From Deltaproteobacteria bacterium ADurb.Bin207 (GTDB taxonomy: Bacteria > Myxococcota_A > Polyangia > Polyangiales > Polyangiaceae), in the NCBI GenBank assembly GCA_002070115.1, contig MWCO01000008.1, forward strand, positions 62,001 to 126,000: a stretch of DNA of 64,000 nucleotides, read 5' to 3'. The notes beneath the pieces were generated by a model, which had not been told where the DNA came from, made no database searches, and saw nothing but the letters and a program-made list of their open reading frames with translations. Made by a program: the position numbers and the translations under genes. Below, piece by piece: positions 55,362 through 63,614 of this stretch. Positions within the stretch are counted from its first letter, which is position 1. Each line of letters starts with the position of its first letter.

Positions 55362-55880
55362 ATGACCTATGATTCCCTCGCCACCGTCGTGAAACGAATC
55401 GCATTCATCGCCTGGTGGCCACTCACCCTTGCCTGCGATTCACCTTCCAGCTCGCCGCAGCCCACGGCATCGTCTCGGATCGTCTCATCATCCCCACGCA
55501 TCGAAATCATCCCATTTCCAGGCTCCACCTCCGAGGTTCGGGATTGGATCCGCAGCCAGCGCGAGCGCGCCGCGTCGGAAGGACGCGTAGCTGTTGTCTA
55601 CGTGGGAGCACCGTGGTGTGAACCGTGCCAACGGTTTCACGACGCCGTTACCCAAGGAAAACTCGATGCCCGATTCCCCACCCTTCGTCTGCTCGAATTC
55701 GATCGAGACCAGCATGAAAAGTCATTGCAAGAGGCGGGATGTTTGTCCGAACTCATTCCGCTTTTGGCCAAGCCCACCGAGCAGGGCACCTGTTCCCACA
55801 CACGCGTCGAAGGGGGAATCAAAGGTGATGGCGCGGTGGGATTCATTGCCTCGCGCCTCGATGTCATGATGCGCAAGTAG
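55362..55880 (+). CDS. Thioredoxin-fold lipoprotein
   Basis: 172 residues. Lipobox LTLAC (Cys25), then a Ser/Pro-rich linker. The thioredoxin-like fold has YVGAPWCEPCQRF (Cys87, Cys90) as redox site. It differs from ordinary thioredoxin (WCGPC) in having WCEPC. Two later cysteines (EAGCLSE, QGTCSHT) could form a further disulfide. It probably shuttles disulfides in the periplasm as a membrane-tethered protein. Its stop abuts that of the convergent gene at 55881. Confidence 0.8.
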   Translation: MTYDSLATVVKRIAFIAWWPLTLACDSPSSSPQPTASSRIVSSSPRIEIIPFPGSTSEVRDWIRSQRERAASEGRVAVVYVGAPWCEPCQRFHDAVTQGKLDARFPTLRLLEFDRDQHEKSLQEAGCLSELIPLLAKPTEQGTCSHTRVEGGIKGDGAVGFIASRLDVMMRK

Positions 55881-56348
55881 TCAATGACTCTTTGGGCGAA
55901 CTTCGATGATATTGTCCGCCAGCAGACGCGCTTCGAGCCTCGCACTCGCCAAGACGGCTCGAAAGGCCGCTTGTAGCGATACGTTTTTCAGTGAAAGGCT
56001 CACCTTTCGCGCCCCCGCCTCGGCGGATATGATCACGTTGAACTGCCCGATTTCCGCAAACCATCGGAGAGTCTCATCCACCGGCGCTTGATGTAACGAA
56101 AGGTTCGGCAAGCGCCGCCTCGCGCGCCGCAACAACACATCCACGGGATCATCTTCGATCGCAGACTCGATCCGAACGGTATCGCGCGCAGGCACATGCA
56201 TCGCCTTGGACGGATTCGTTCGCCTCGGATTCCACGCGGACCATTCGGGGTCGACAGAGGCAGGACAAACAGGTTGTTGCGGCTCTGGATAGCCACCGCA
56301 AGCCATGCTCCACAACAAAGCGAACGCGCCATACCGTGAACGAAACAT
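55881..56348 (-). CDS. Lipoprotein with secretin/TonB N-terminal (STN)-type domain
   Basis: 155 residues. Lipobox WSMAC (Cys17), then a Pro/Arg-rich linker. The C-terminal 70 residues have the two-repeat pattern of STN or secretin N0 domains (LSLHQAPVDETLRWFAEIGQFNVIISAEA; VSLSLKNVSLQAAFRAVLASARLEARLLADNIIEV). Such domains normally sit at the N-terminus of secretins or TonB receptors. Here there is no secretin pore. The ATG at 56348 starts the signal peptide; an in-frame TTG at 56384 is possible. Confidence 0.7.
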   Translation of the reverse strand: MFRSRYGAFALLWSMACGGYPEPQQPVCPASVDPEWSAWNPRRTNPSKAMHVPARDTVRIESAIEDDPVDVLLRRARRRLPNLSLHQAPVDETLRWFAEIGQFNVIISAEAGARKVSLSLKNVSLQAAFRAVLASARLEARLLADNIIEVRPKSH

Positions 56349-56425
56349 GCCAAGCAATCTGCGATACGCAAACAGCCAGAGCAAGGCTCGACATCCATCG
56401 AGTCCACGTCATTGAAGACCGCAAG

Positions 56426-57352
56426 CTAATGCGAAGACTCGGAAACGTCCTGCTCATCGATCTTCGCAAGAATGGCATCCGCCCGTTCAGGATACAGCCG
56501 ACGAATGCATTCACGACAGAGTCCATGCGAAAAGCGCGCTTCCGAACGCTCTTCGATATACATTTCCACGGGCTGCCATTGACCTTCGTCATCGCGGATT
56601 CGTTTGCATCCAGCGCAGATGGGAAGCAGGCCCTTGAGAACGTCCCGCTCTTGCTCCGCTTGCATACGAGCGGAAAGCTCGTGCTGTACCCGTTCATGAG
56701 CTTCACGCAATTTTCCAAAGGAACCGCGTAACCCAACGATGAGTGGACGAAACACGAACACGCCCTCCGTCGCAATCAATAGCAACGCCAAGCCCACGAT
56801 GACTTGAAGCATCCACGACACGGTCATCGACCGCGCCTCGCTGTCGCGCTGTATTTCGAAAAGCAGACTCTCCATGTCAGATACGTAGGCGTCACAACGC
56901 TCCCCGAGGTTTTCCGGAACGCTCCCATTCCCCTGGACAACAATCTGAATCGCCGCCTGAAAGCCCTCGAATTTTTCCTGAAACTCCGCGCGTTTCTCCT
57001 GGTTGGCAGGAACGCGAAAAATATCCCCGCCCAGGCCAGCCTCCCCCTGCAACAACCGCTCATGCCCCATTCGCCATCTTTGATACGTGTCCTGCAGACT
57101 GCTTCGAGCCTTCGTTCTATCGACCGCCAGCGATGATGCCTCCATCGCCAACACGTCCCTGACCATCCGTTGCGCCAACATACGTTGGCGACCCGCTGCA
57201 TTGATCAGCGCCGCATCGTGCGTAATGCGAGTGTGCTGCTCCCGTACGATCAAAAATCCCAGCAATACGATCGCGGCCAGCAACGACAGCGCGGCAACGT
57301 AGATGATCGTCGCCTTCGCATACGGGAATTCCGCCTGCGTCTCGTCGTCCAT
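56426..57352 (-). CDS. PilJ-type receptor with C-terminal four-cysteine module
   Basis: 308 residues. TM1 (14-36), a periplasmic PilJ/type-IV-pili-like sensor domain beginning INAAGRQRMLAQR (50-62), and TM2 (about 178-202). A cytoplasmic coiled coil leads to LLPICAGCKRIRDDEGQW and SHGLCRECIRRLYPE, with cysteines 246, 249, 279 and 282. That module, as I know it, follows PAS or HAMP domains in sensor kinases and resembles a small zinc- or redox-binding unit. No kinase, GGDEF or MCP signalling domain follows. It should act through a separate partner. It lies at the downstream end of the type VI locus (203-base gap) on the same strand. Confidence 0.8.
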   Translation of the reverse strand: MDDETQAEFPYAKATIIYVAALSLLAAIVLLGFLIVREQHTRITHDAALINAAGRQRMLAQRMVRDVLAMEASSLAVDRTKARSSLQDTYQRWRMGHERLLQGEAGLGGDIFRVPANQEKRAEFQEKFEGFQAAIQIVVQGNGSVPENLGERCDAYVSDMESLLFEIQRDSEARSMTVSWMLQVIVGLALLLIATEGVFVFRPLIVGLRGSFGKLREAHERVQHELSARMQAEQERDVLKGLLPICAGCKRIRDDEGQWQPVEMYIEERSEARFSHGLCRECIRRLYPERADAILAKIDEQDVSESSH

Positions 57353-57555
57353 GATTGATATTTATGGGTTCATGATTCTCCCAACCCCAACGTCAAGATG
57401 GACGTCGACAGCCAACTGGCAATTGCCGTTGCCATCCATCGAAGCAGGTACTTGCCCCACGATCTAACAATGGACGGCTCATGCGCTCGCACACGAAATG
57501 CTCCAAACCCATACGACGCGTTTCGCCGCAACGGATGGAAAGCGTACTGCCGGAA

Positions 57556-59766
57556 TCATCCCCCTTTGATGATCGCTCCCGCCAGGCTCAACACGCCCGA
57601 CGCCTTCACGTCCACCATCGCGCTGCCCTCCACCTTCACCATCAGTCCTTTGATCGTGATGTTACCGCCCGCATCGATCACGATGCTCCCCGTTCCCACT
57701 TTCAACTCCAGTCCCTGAAGCGCACTCACCACCAGTTTGCCTTTGACCGTAATCTCGTCATTACCCTTCACTAACCGTTTTCCATTGCTGCTCACCTCCA
57801 CCTTTTCGTCCATGCTCACACGGAGTGTGCGAGCACCACTGATCTCAATCGACTCGTCCTTCGACACCTTCCGCGCACGACTTCCCTTAATGGTAACCTT
57901 CTCGTCCTTACCCACCTCTCGCGTTCGACTCCCCTTGATCGTCAGCGTCTCATCTTCCTCTACCGTCTCCGTGCGACTCCCCTTGATCGTCAGCGTTTCA
58001 TCTTTCTCCACAGTCTCCGCGCGACTCCCCTTGACCGTCAGCGTCTCATCTTTCTCTACCGTCTCCTTGCGACTCCCCTTGATCGTCAGCGTTTCATCTT
58101 TCTCTACCGTCTCCGTGCGATTGCCCTTGATCGCTAGCGTTTCATCTTTCTCTACAGTCTCCGTGCGATTGCCCCCCACCGTCGTTGTCTCGTCGTTTTT
58201 GATATCCTTTTTTCGATCGTGGTCCACGATATGGGATTCGTCATTTTTGACGTAGGTATCGAGGTTTTTCTCCGCTTGCAGATAAACCTGCTCTTCGTCT
58301 TTTTTGTCATCGAAGCGCAGTTCATTGAAGTTTTCCGCCGCGCCACCAATTGTCCTGCTCTTGAAACCGCTCTGGCTATGATTGTCCGGTAGTGCGTAGG
58401 GCGGCATGTTGTTGGCGTTGTACACACGACCGGTAACGATGGGACAATCAGGATCGCCTTCGAGATGTTCGACAATGACTTCCTGGCCGACCCTCGGAAT
58501 GTGAATAGCGCCCCAACCTGCTCCCGCCCACGCTTGCGCCACGCGAACCCAACCACTGTTGCTGCCACGACTCCGGCCCTCTCGGTCCCAGTGGAACTGC
58601 ACTTTCACGCGACCATACTCATCCGTCCATATCTCCTCACCCTCATCACCGACGACCTTTGCCGTCTGGGGACCGAAGATCTTTGGCCACGGTGTGATGG
58701 CCTGCGATCGAAACGGAGTCTTGCTCGGAATGGCGGAAAACTCGCATCGAAAATCGAAGGTATCCTCGGTATTCGACACAGACTCGTAGTCGACCACCCG
58801 CGCCTCGTACGATGCAGAAACGATCAGATATTCTTGGTTTTGATCCTCCCGCGGATGATTGGTGAGACGAAATAGCCTTCCCGGCGATAGACCCAGAACC
58901 TCCCCCTGTCCCGATACTCGCTCCTGATGTGCTTGAAAGGCTTCGACGCACACACGAGACAACCCCTCCCCTTGCATTTCGGAAGTGAGACTTCCGGGAT
59001 AATCGAATGCCTCCCTTTTGGCGTCCGCCAGTTCGTCGCGCGACACGAGTTTCGAAATCACCTCCGCCGTCGGACGCGTGAAGTCATAGCCTTTGAAAAC
59101 ACAAGCCGAGCAAGTCATCTGCCTGGACGAGGTCCACGTAGTTATATGATCTCGTTCACGACGACCTTCATGAGGAGGAAAGAACGGCACCTCTTCATAG
59201 CCAGACAAGGTTTCATGAGCGCTATAACCATCCGCCAACACCAGGGAGACTCGCCCCTCCTCATGCATAAAATAGTAATAAATTCCAACTCTTTCCATCC
59301 ATCGGCTCACGAAATCGAAGTCTGACTCCCGGTATTGCACCGTGTACTCACGCTGCTCGTAGTCACCCGAGAGGGACTCTTTGAAGTCCGTGAGGCCATG
59401 CTCGCGAAAGATCTCCGTGATGATCTCCGCAATGCTCATGTCTTTGAAGATCCGGCATCCGGAACGCATCGTCAGACGCCACAACCAAGGGCGAAGCGTA
59501 GCCTTATACAGAGCAAAGTTTCCCACCTCGCCCATGAATTGCAATTGCGCGACGGTTCCGTGAAAGTGACGCTCTCCAGCCGGTGTTTCGACAGAAACCG
59601 TCATGTCCTTTCCAATCAAGCTCGCCAGATCGATTGTGGCATCACGGCTCACCAACTCGACATCGAAACAAAACAATCTCCCCAGCTCCTCTGTTCCCGA
59701 CATGCTCCGAAGCTGAAGGGCATCCCCCAAAGGGGTCGTCACGTGAATGGGAGTGGAAAGCAACAT
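57556..59766 (-). CDS. vgrG: VgrG/TssI spike protein with C-terminal tandem repeats
   Basis: 736 residues. The N-terminal gp27-like part (about 1-350) has LSTPIHVTTPLG, SMSGTEELGRLFCFDVELVSR and YRESDFDFVSRWMERVGIYYYF. The gp5-like OB domain spans about 390-470 (IWTDEYGRVKVQFHWDREG; GWGAIHIPRVGQEVIVEHLEGDPDCPIVTGRVYNA). Residues 536-663 are eight 16-residue units that probably extend the beta-helix spike. The end is hydrophobic (SGVLSLAGAIIKGG) with no separate effector domain. It forms the puncturing tip of the type VI secretion needle. clpV lies 43 bases upstream. Confidence 0.95.
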   Translation of the reverse strand: MLLSTPIHVTTPLGDALQLRSMSGTEELGRLFCFDVELVSRDATIDLASLIGKDMTVSVETPAGERHFHGTVAQLQFMGEVGNFALYKATLRPWLWRLTMRSGCRIFKDMSIAEIITEIFREHGLTDFKESLSGDYEQREYTVQYRESDFDFVSRWMERVGIYYYFMHEEGRVSLVLADGYSAHETLSGYEEVPFFPPHEGRRERDHITTWTSSRQMTCSACVFKGYDFTRPTAEVISKLVSRDELADAKREAFDYPGSLTSEMQGEGLSRVCVEAFQAHQERVSGQGEVLGLSPGRLFRLTNHPREDQNQEYLIVSASYEARVVDYESVSNTEDTFDFRCEFSAIPSKTPFRSQAITPWPKIFGPQTAKVVGDEGEEIWTDEYGRVKVQFHWDREGRSRGSNSGWVRVAQAWAGAGWGAIHIPRVGQEVIVEHLEGDPDCPIVTGRVYNANNMPPYALPDNHSQSGFKSRTIGGAAENFNELRFDDKKDEEQVYLQAEKNLDTYVKNDESHIVDHDRKKDIKNDETTTVGGNRTETVEKDETLAIKGNRTETVEKDETLTIKGSRKETVEKDETLTVKGSRAETVEKDETLTIKGSRTETVEEDETLTIKGSRTREVGKDEKVTIKGSRARKVSKDESIEISGARTLRVSMDEKVEVSSNGKRLVKGNDEITVKGKLVVSALQGLELKVGTGSIVIDAGGNITIKGLMVKVEGSAMVDVKASGVLSLAGAIIKGG
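57778..58161 (-). repeat. Eight 48-bp tandem units within vgrG
   Basis: Each unit encodes 16 residues of the type ETVEKDETLTIKGSRT. The first five (57922-58161) are nearly identical in protein and DNA; the last three (57778-57921) are diverged but keep the period. This is a direct repeat inside a coding sequence, not a CRISPR array, because there are no unrelated spacers. Confidence 0.9.
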
Positions 59767-59809
59767 GGGACGTCCTCGCCTGAGTCAAGTTTCGACGTCG
59801 AGCGTTCGC

Positions 59810-62521
59810 TCAACCGAAGGTGTAGGTAAATTCCGAATCGGCTGCAGAAACCGTGATGGATTGGACGGGATTGCCGAGCATCATCCGCGACAGCAACTCC
59901 TGGCTGACCGTGGGAAGCATCGTGTTGGTAAGGATGGCATCGATCATACGACCGCCGCTTTCGAGTTCGGAGCACCGACTAACGATGAGGCTGACCGCGG
60001 CGTCGTCGTACACGAAGGGGATGCCATGATTTTGCTGTACGCGCTTGGCGATCCGATCGAGTTGTAGTCGCGCGATGCCGCCGATGACCTGCTCGGTGAG
60101 CGGATAATAGGGGATGACCACCAGGCGGCCCAACAACGCGGCAGGAAACACTTTCAACAGATCAGGACGAAGCGCGTTGGCAATCGCTTCACTCGTGGGA
60201 ATCAACTCCGGATCCGCACACATATTCATGATGAGGTCACTGCCCACATTGGACGTGAGCAGAATGAGCGTATTTTTGAAGTCAATCAGACGACCTTCGC
60301 CATCTTCCATCCAACCTTTGTCGAAGACCTGAAAGAAGATCTCATGCACGTCGGAGTGCGCCTTCTCCACTTCGTCGAGCAACACGACGGAGTAGGGTCT
60401 TCGACGAACGGCCTCGGTCAGGATTCCTCCTTCCCCATAGCCTACATATCCTGGTGGCGCGCCTTTGAGCGTGGAGAGCGTATGCGCTTCTTGAAACTCG
60501 CTCATGTTGATGGTGATGAGGTTTTGCTCGCCACCATAAAGCTGCTCGGCAAGCGTGAGCGCTGTCTCCGTTTTGCCCACGCCTGATGGCCCCGCCAGCA
60601 AAAACACGCCAATCGGCTTGTTCGGATTCTCGAGGCCCGCACGAGAGGTTTTGATCCTTCGCGCAATCATTTCCAAACCATGGTCCTGCCCCAACACCCG
60701 CTGTCCCATGGCTTTGGCTAGGTTGAGCACCGTTCCTATTTCATCGTGAACCATTCGGCCCACCGGAATTCCCGTCCAATCGCCCACCACCGAAGCCACG
60801 GCCTGTTCATCGACACTCGGCAGGATCAGGGGTGTTTCCTTTTGTAAATCGGCCAACTCACCTTGCAATTGCCGCAGTTTTTCGAGTTTCTCGCCCCGCT
60901 GCTCGTCCGCGACAGGCTGTGGCTCCACGCTGGACTCCAACGTGCCTGCCGTTTCATCGATCGCCTTGAATCCCTCACGCAACTGCGCGCGTAACGCCAA
61001 AATCTCATCGACAATTTTCTTCTCGGCTTTCCAACGCTCGTCGAGCTTGGCAAGGTTTTCGCGCTCCACATTCAGTTTGGCTTGCGCTTCCTGACGACGA
61101 TCTCCGATCTCGACTCCTACCGCTTGTTCTCGATCGATGATGTCCAACTCGCATTCGAGCGCCTGTATGCGTCGCGTCGAATCCTCGACCTCGGGAGGCG
61201 TGGCATGCTGGCTGATGGCCACCCGAGCGCAAGCAGTATCCAACAAACTCACGGACTTGTCGGGGAGCTGACGGGCGGGAATGTATCGGTGAGACAGACG
61301 CACGGAGGCTTCGAGCGCCTCATCGAGCACCTGTACCCTGTGATGTTTCTCGAGCATCGAAGCCATTCCCCGCATCATCAATACGGCCTTGTCTTCCGTG
61401 GGCTCGAGCACTTGCACCACCTGGAAACGACGAGTTAGCGCCGGGTCTTTTTCGATGTGTTTTTTGTATTCCGCCCATGTGGTTGCCGCAACCGTGCGCA
61501 ACGTGCCGCGCGCCAAAGCTGGCTTGAGGAGGTTGGCCGCATCACCCGTACCTGCCGCACCCCCTGCCCCAATGAGCGTATGAGCTTCATCGATGAACAG
61601 GATGATCGGCTTGGGGGAAGCCTGCACTTCCTCGATCACCTGACGCAAACGGTTTTCGAACTCCCCCTTCATGCTCGCACCCGCTTGCAACAAGCCAATG
61701 TCCAACGACAAAAGAGAGACGTCTTTCATCGCAGGAGGTACATCGCCGGCCGCAATCCGTTGCGCAAATCCTTCGACGACCGCCGTTTTTCCTACGCCCG
61801 CCTCCCCCGTCAAAATGGGATTGTTCTGCCGTCGACGCATCAGAATATCGATGATCTGCCGAATCTCATCGTCGCGACCCACGATGGGGTCCATCTCCCC
61901 TTTTCGAGCGCGCTCGGTGAGATCCACGGCATATCGAGCAAGAGCTTCTTGTTTTCCCATCGCCGCCGGCGCCATGGCTCCACTGGCCTCTCCCGGCATC
62001 GCTCCGCCTCCCACTTGAAATCCATCCGTGGCGCGCATCCGCGCTTCCGGAGAATCATCGAGGATTTTGGAGAATTCTTCCGACAAACGCTCGACTTTGA
62101 TTTTGGCAAACTCGCCCGATATTCCGAACAACACATTGCGAAGGGACGTGGTCTTCAACATTCCGAATATCAGGTGTCCCGTGCGCACTTGCGATTCTTT
62201 GAACATCAACGTGGCATAAACCCAACCACGCTCCACCGCGTCGTCGAGATGGGAAGACAGATCAGAAATCGACGACGATCCTCGAGGGAGTTTGTCCAGG
62301 GACTCGGTCATGTCCTTGGCAAGACGACTGGGGTTGAGGTCGAAAGCACGAATCAATCGATGCACATCCGAGTCTTGCAATTGCAGGATCTGGTGGAGCC
62401 AATGAACGAGTTCCACGTAAGGATTCCCTCGGATTTTGCAAAATACGGTGGCGCTCTCGATGGCCTTGTAGGCGGTGGCATTGAGCTTTCCGAATAGAGC
62501 AACACGACTGATCTCGGACAT
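59810..62521 (-). CDS. clpV: Type VI secretion ATPase ClpV (TssH)
   Basis: 903 residues of the Clp/Hsp100 class. An N-terminal substrate-binding domain (MSEISRVALFGKLNATAY) is followed by two AAA domains: the first has TGEAGVGKTA (about 238-246) and the second GPSGVGKTET (about 644-651). A coiled-coil M region lies between them. ClpV takes apart the contracted TssB/C sheath for reuse. The ATG at 62521 begins the normal N-terminus; the frame is open to 62713 but overlaps tssG. It lies between tssG and vgrG. Confidence 0.95.
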   Translation of the reverse strand: MSEISRVALFGKLNATAYKAIESATVFCKIRGNPYVELVHWLHQILQLQDSDVHRLIRAFDLNPSRLAKDMTESLDKLPRGSSSISDLSSHLDDAVERGWVYATLMFKESQVRTGHLIFGMLKTTSLRNVLFGISGEFAKIKVERLSEEFSKILDDSPEARMRATDGFQVGGGAMPGEASGAMAPAAMGKQEALARYAVDLTERARKGEMDPIVGRDDEIRQIIDILMRRRQNNPILTGEAGVGKTAVVEGFAQRIAAGDVPPAMKDVSLLSLDIGLLQAGASMKGEFENRLRQVIEEVQASPKPIILFIDEAHTLIGAGGAAGTGDAANLLKPALARGTLRTVAATTWAEYKKHIEKDPALTRRFQVVQVLEPTEDKAVLMMRGMASMLEKHHRVQVLDEALEASVRLSHRYIPARQLPDKSVSLLDTACARVAISQHATPPEVEDSTRRIQALECELDIIDREQAVGVEIGDRRQEAQAKLNVERENLAKLDERWKAEKKIVDEILALRAQLREGFKAIDETAGTLESSVEPQPVADEQRGEKLEKLRQLQGELADLQKETPLILPSVDEQAVASVVGDWTGIPVGRMVHDEIGTVLNLAKAMGQRVLGQDHGLEMIARRIKTSRAGLENPNKPIGVFLLAGPSGVGKTETALTLAEQLYGGEQNLITINMSEFQEAHTLSTLKGAPPGYVGYGEGGILTEAVRRRPYSVVLLDEVEKAHSDVHEIFFQVFDKGWMEDGEGRLIDFKNTLILLTSNVGSDLIMNMCADPELIPTSEAIANALRPDLLKVFPAALLGRLVVIPYYPLTEQVIGGIARLQLDRIAKRVQQNHGIPFVYDDAAVSLIVSRCSELESGGRMIDAILTNTMLPTVSQELLSRMMLGNPVQSITVSAADSEFTYTFG

Positions 62522-62600
62522 GGTCGACTCTTTCTTTGCTGGGCAGTCAGCCCTGTTCACGACATGAATCGGTTCCACACATTCTGTTTCAAAGATAGGA

Positions 62601-63614
62601 TTACGTTTCCGCCATCGCGGGGGCGCGAACGATGATGCTGTCGGGACGTCGGCCCAACCAAACGGTGATTCCCAATCCCATGCGTGACCCCAAACGCCAC
62701 GGACGACCAGCATCTTCGCCTAGCACCAGTTTCACATCCCACGTCAGACTATCTCCCGTATAACTGCGAATGATGGTTGCCATTCGCCAAAGCCCCGCGG
62801 CACCGGGAAGAAAATGCGTAAATTGTTGGTGATTGAGAGGACCCAGAACAACGCGAAACTTTCCTTGCACCACCCATGCCCTTCGTCCCAAGGACGTTTT
62901 TTGTCCAAGACAAGCGCCCACACCGGGGCCTCCCAAACGCCAGCGACAAGACTCCGGGACATTCACCCATTCGCCCACGAGTTGCTGCACCTTCGTGGGT
63001 ATACGAAAGAAAGAATGAAGCAGCGCCGCCAACCCATCCGCGTTGCGACTGTGAGCCGCATAACGACCCGCGAAAAAAAAGCGCACATGATCGGGAAGCT
63101 CATCGCGACACAAAAACGACGGCATACCCATACCGATGAGAGAGGCAATGTATCGAGTAAAACGCGCCGTCTGAGGACGATCGAACGCCACGGTGGGTTC
63201 GGTGTTGGCCCAGGCTCGATAATACAAAGACAGGATCCGATGATGAAATAGGTCGAGGAAGTGAGCAAACGTAGGGTCGTTTCGATTGCGACTCCGGTCA
63301 TAGGCGTACTCGGTCAAATGCAAAGGAAGAGGGCCGAAAGGACCCAACAACCCAAGGATCCGGGTTCGCACACGCGGAATCGAACCCCGGACACGCACCC
63401 CACTGAGAGTGTTGGACGTGAACGCCAGAGAGGGCTCTTGGGCCAGACGAACCGGCTCATCCGATGGATGAATTCCTTCACCTAGGCGAGCGTTTTGTCG
63501 GAAGACACACTCGATTCTCCGCAAAGCGAGAAATAGATCGAAAGATTCAGGGTGGCTCTCGAGTTCGGAGAGCAGCGCTAAAGCGCCTGGGTTGTTCCGA
63601 TCCGCGGCTGCCAT
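62601..63614 (-). CDS. tssG: Type VI secretion baseplate subunit TssG
   Basis: 337 residues, normal for TssG (ImpH/VasB). Recognisable segments are LLSELESHPESFDLFLALRRIEC near the N-terminus, LGLLGPFGPLPLHLTEYAYDR, FLDLFHHRILSLYYRAWA and the C-terminal GLGITVWLGRR. TssG forms the baseplate wedge with TssF and TssE. Its N-terminal coding sequence overlaps the end of tssF by 37 bases, so the two are translationally linked. clpV follows 79 bases later. Confidence 0.93.
   Translation of the reverse strand: MAAADRNNPGALALLSELESHPESFDLFLALRRIECVFRQNARLGEGIHPSDEPVRLAQEPSLAFTSNTLSGVRVRGSIPRVRTRILGLLGPFGPLPLHLTEYAYDRSRNRNDPTFAHFLDLFHHRILSLYYRAWANTEPTVAFDRPQTARFTRYIASLIGMGMPSFLCRDELPDHVRFFFAGRYAAHSRNADGLAALLHSFFRIPTKVQQLVGEWVNVPESCRWRLGGPGVGACLGQKTSLGRRAWVVQGKFRVVLGPLNHQQFTHFLPGAAGLWRMATIIRSYTGDSLTWDVKLVLGEDAGRPWRLGSRMGLGITVWLGRRPDSIIVRAPAMAET

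Noticed and set aside
57778-58161. Regular direct repeats suggesting a CRISPR array
   Set aside because: The units are contiguous 48-bp coding repeats with no unique spacers, and lie in frame inside vgrG.
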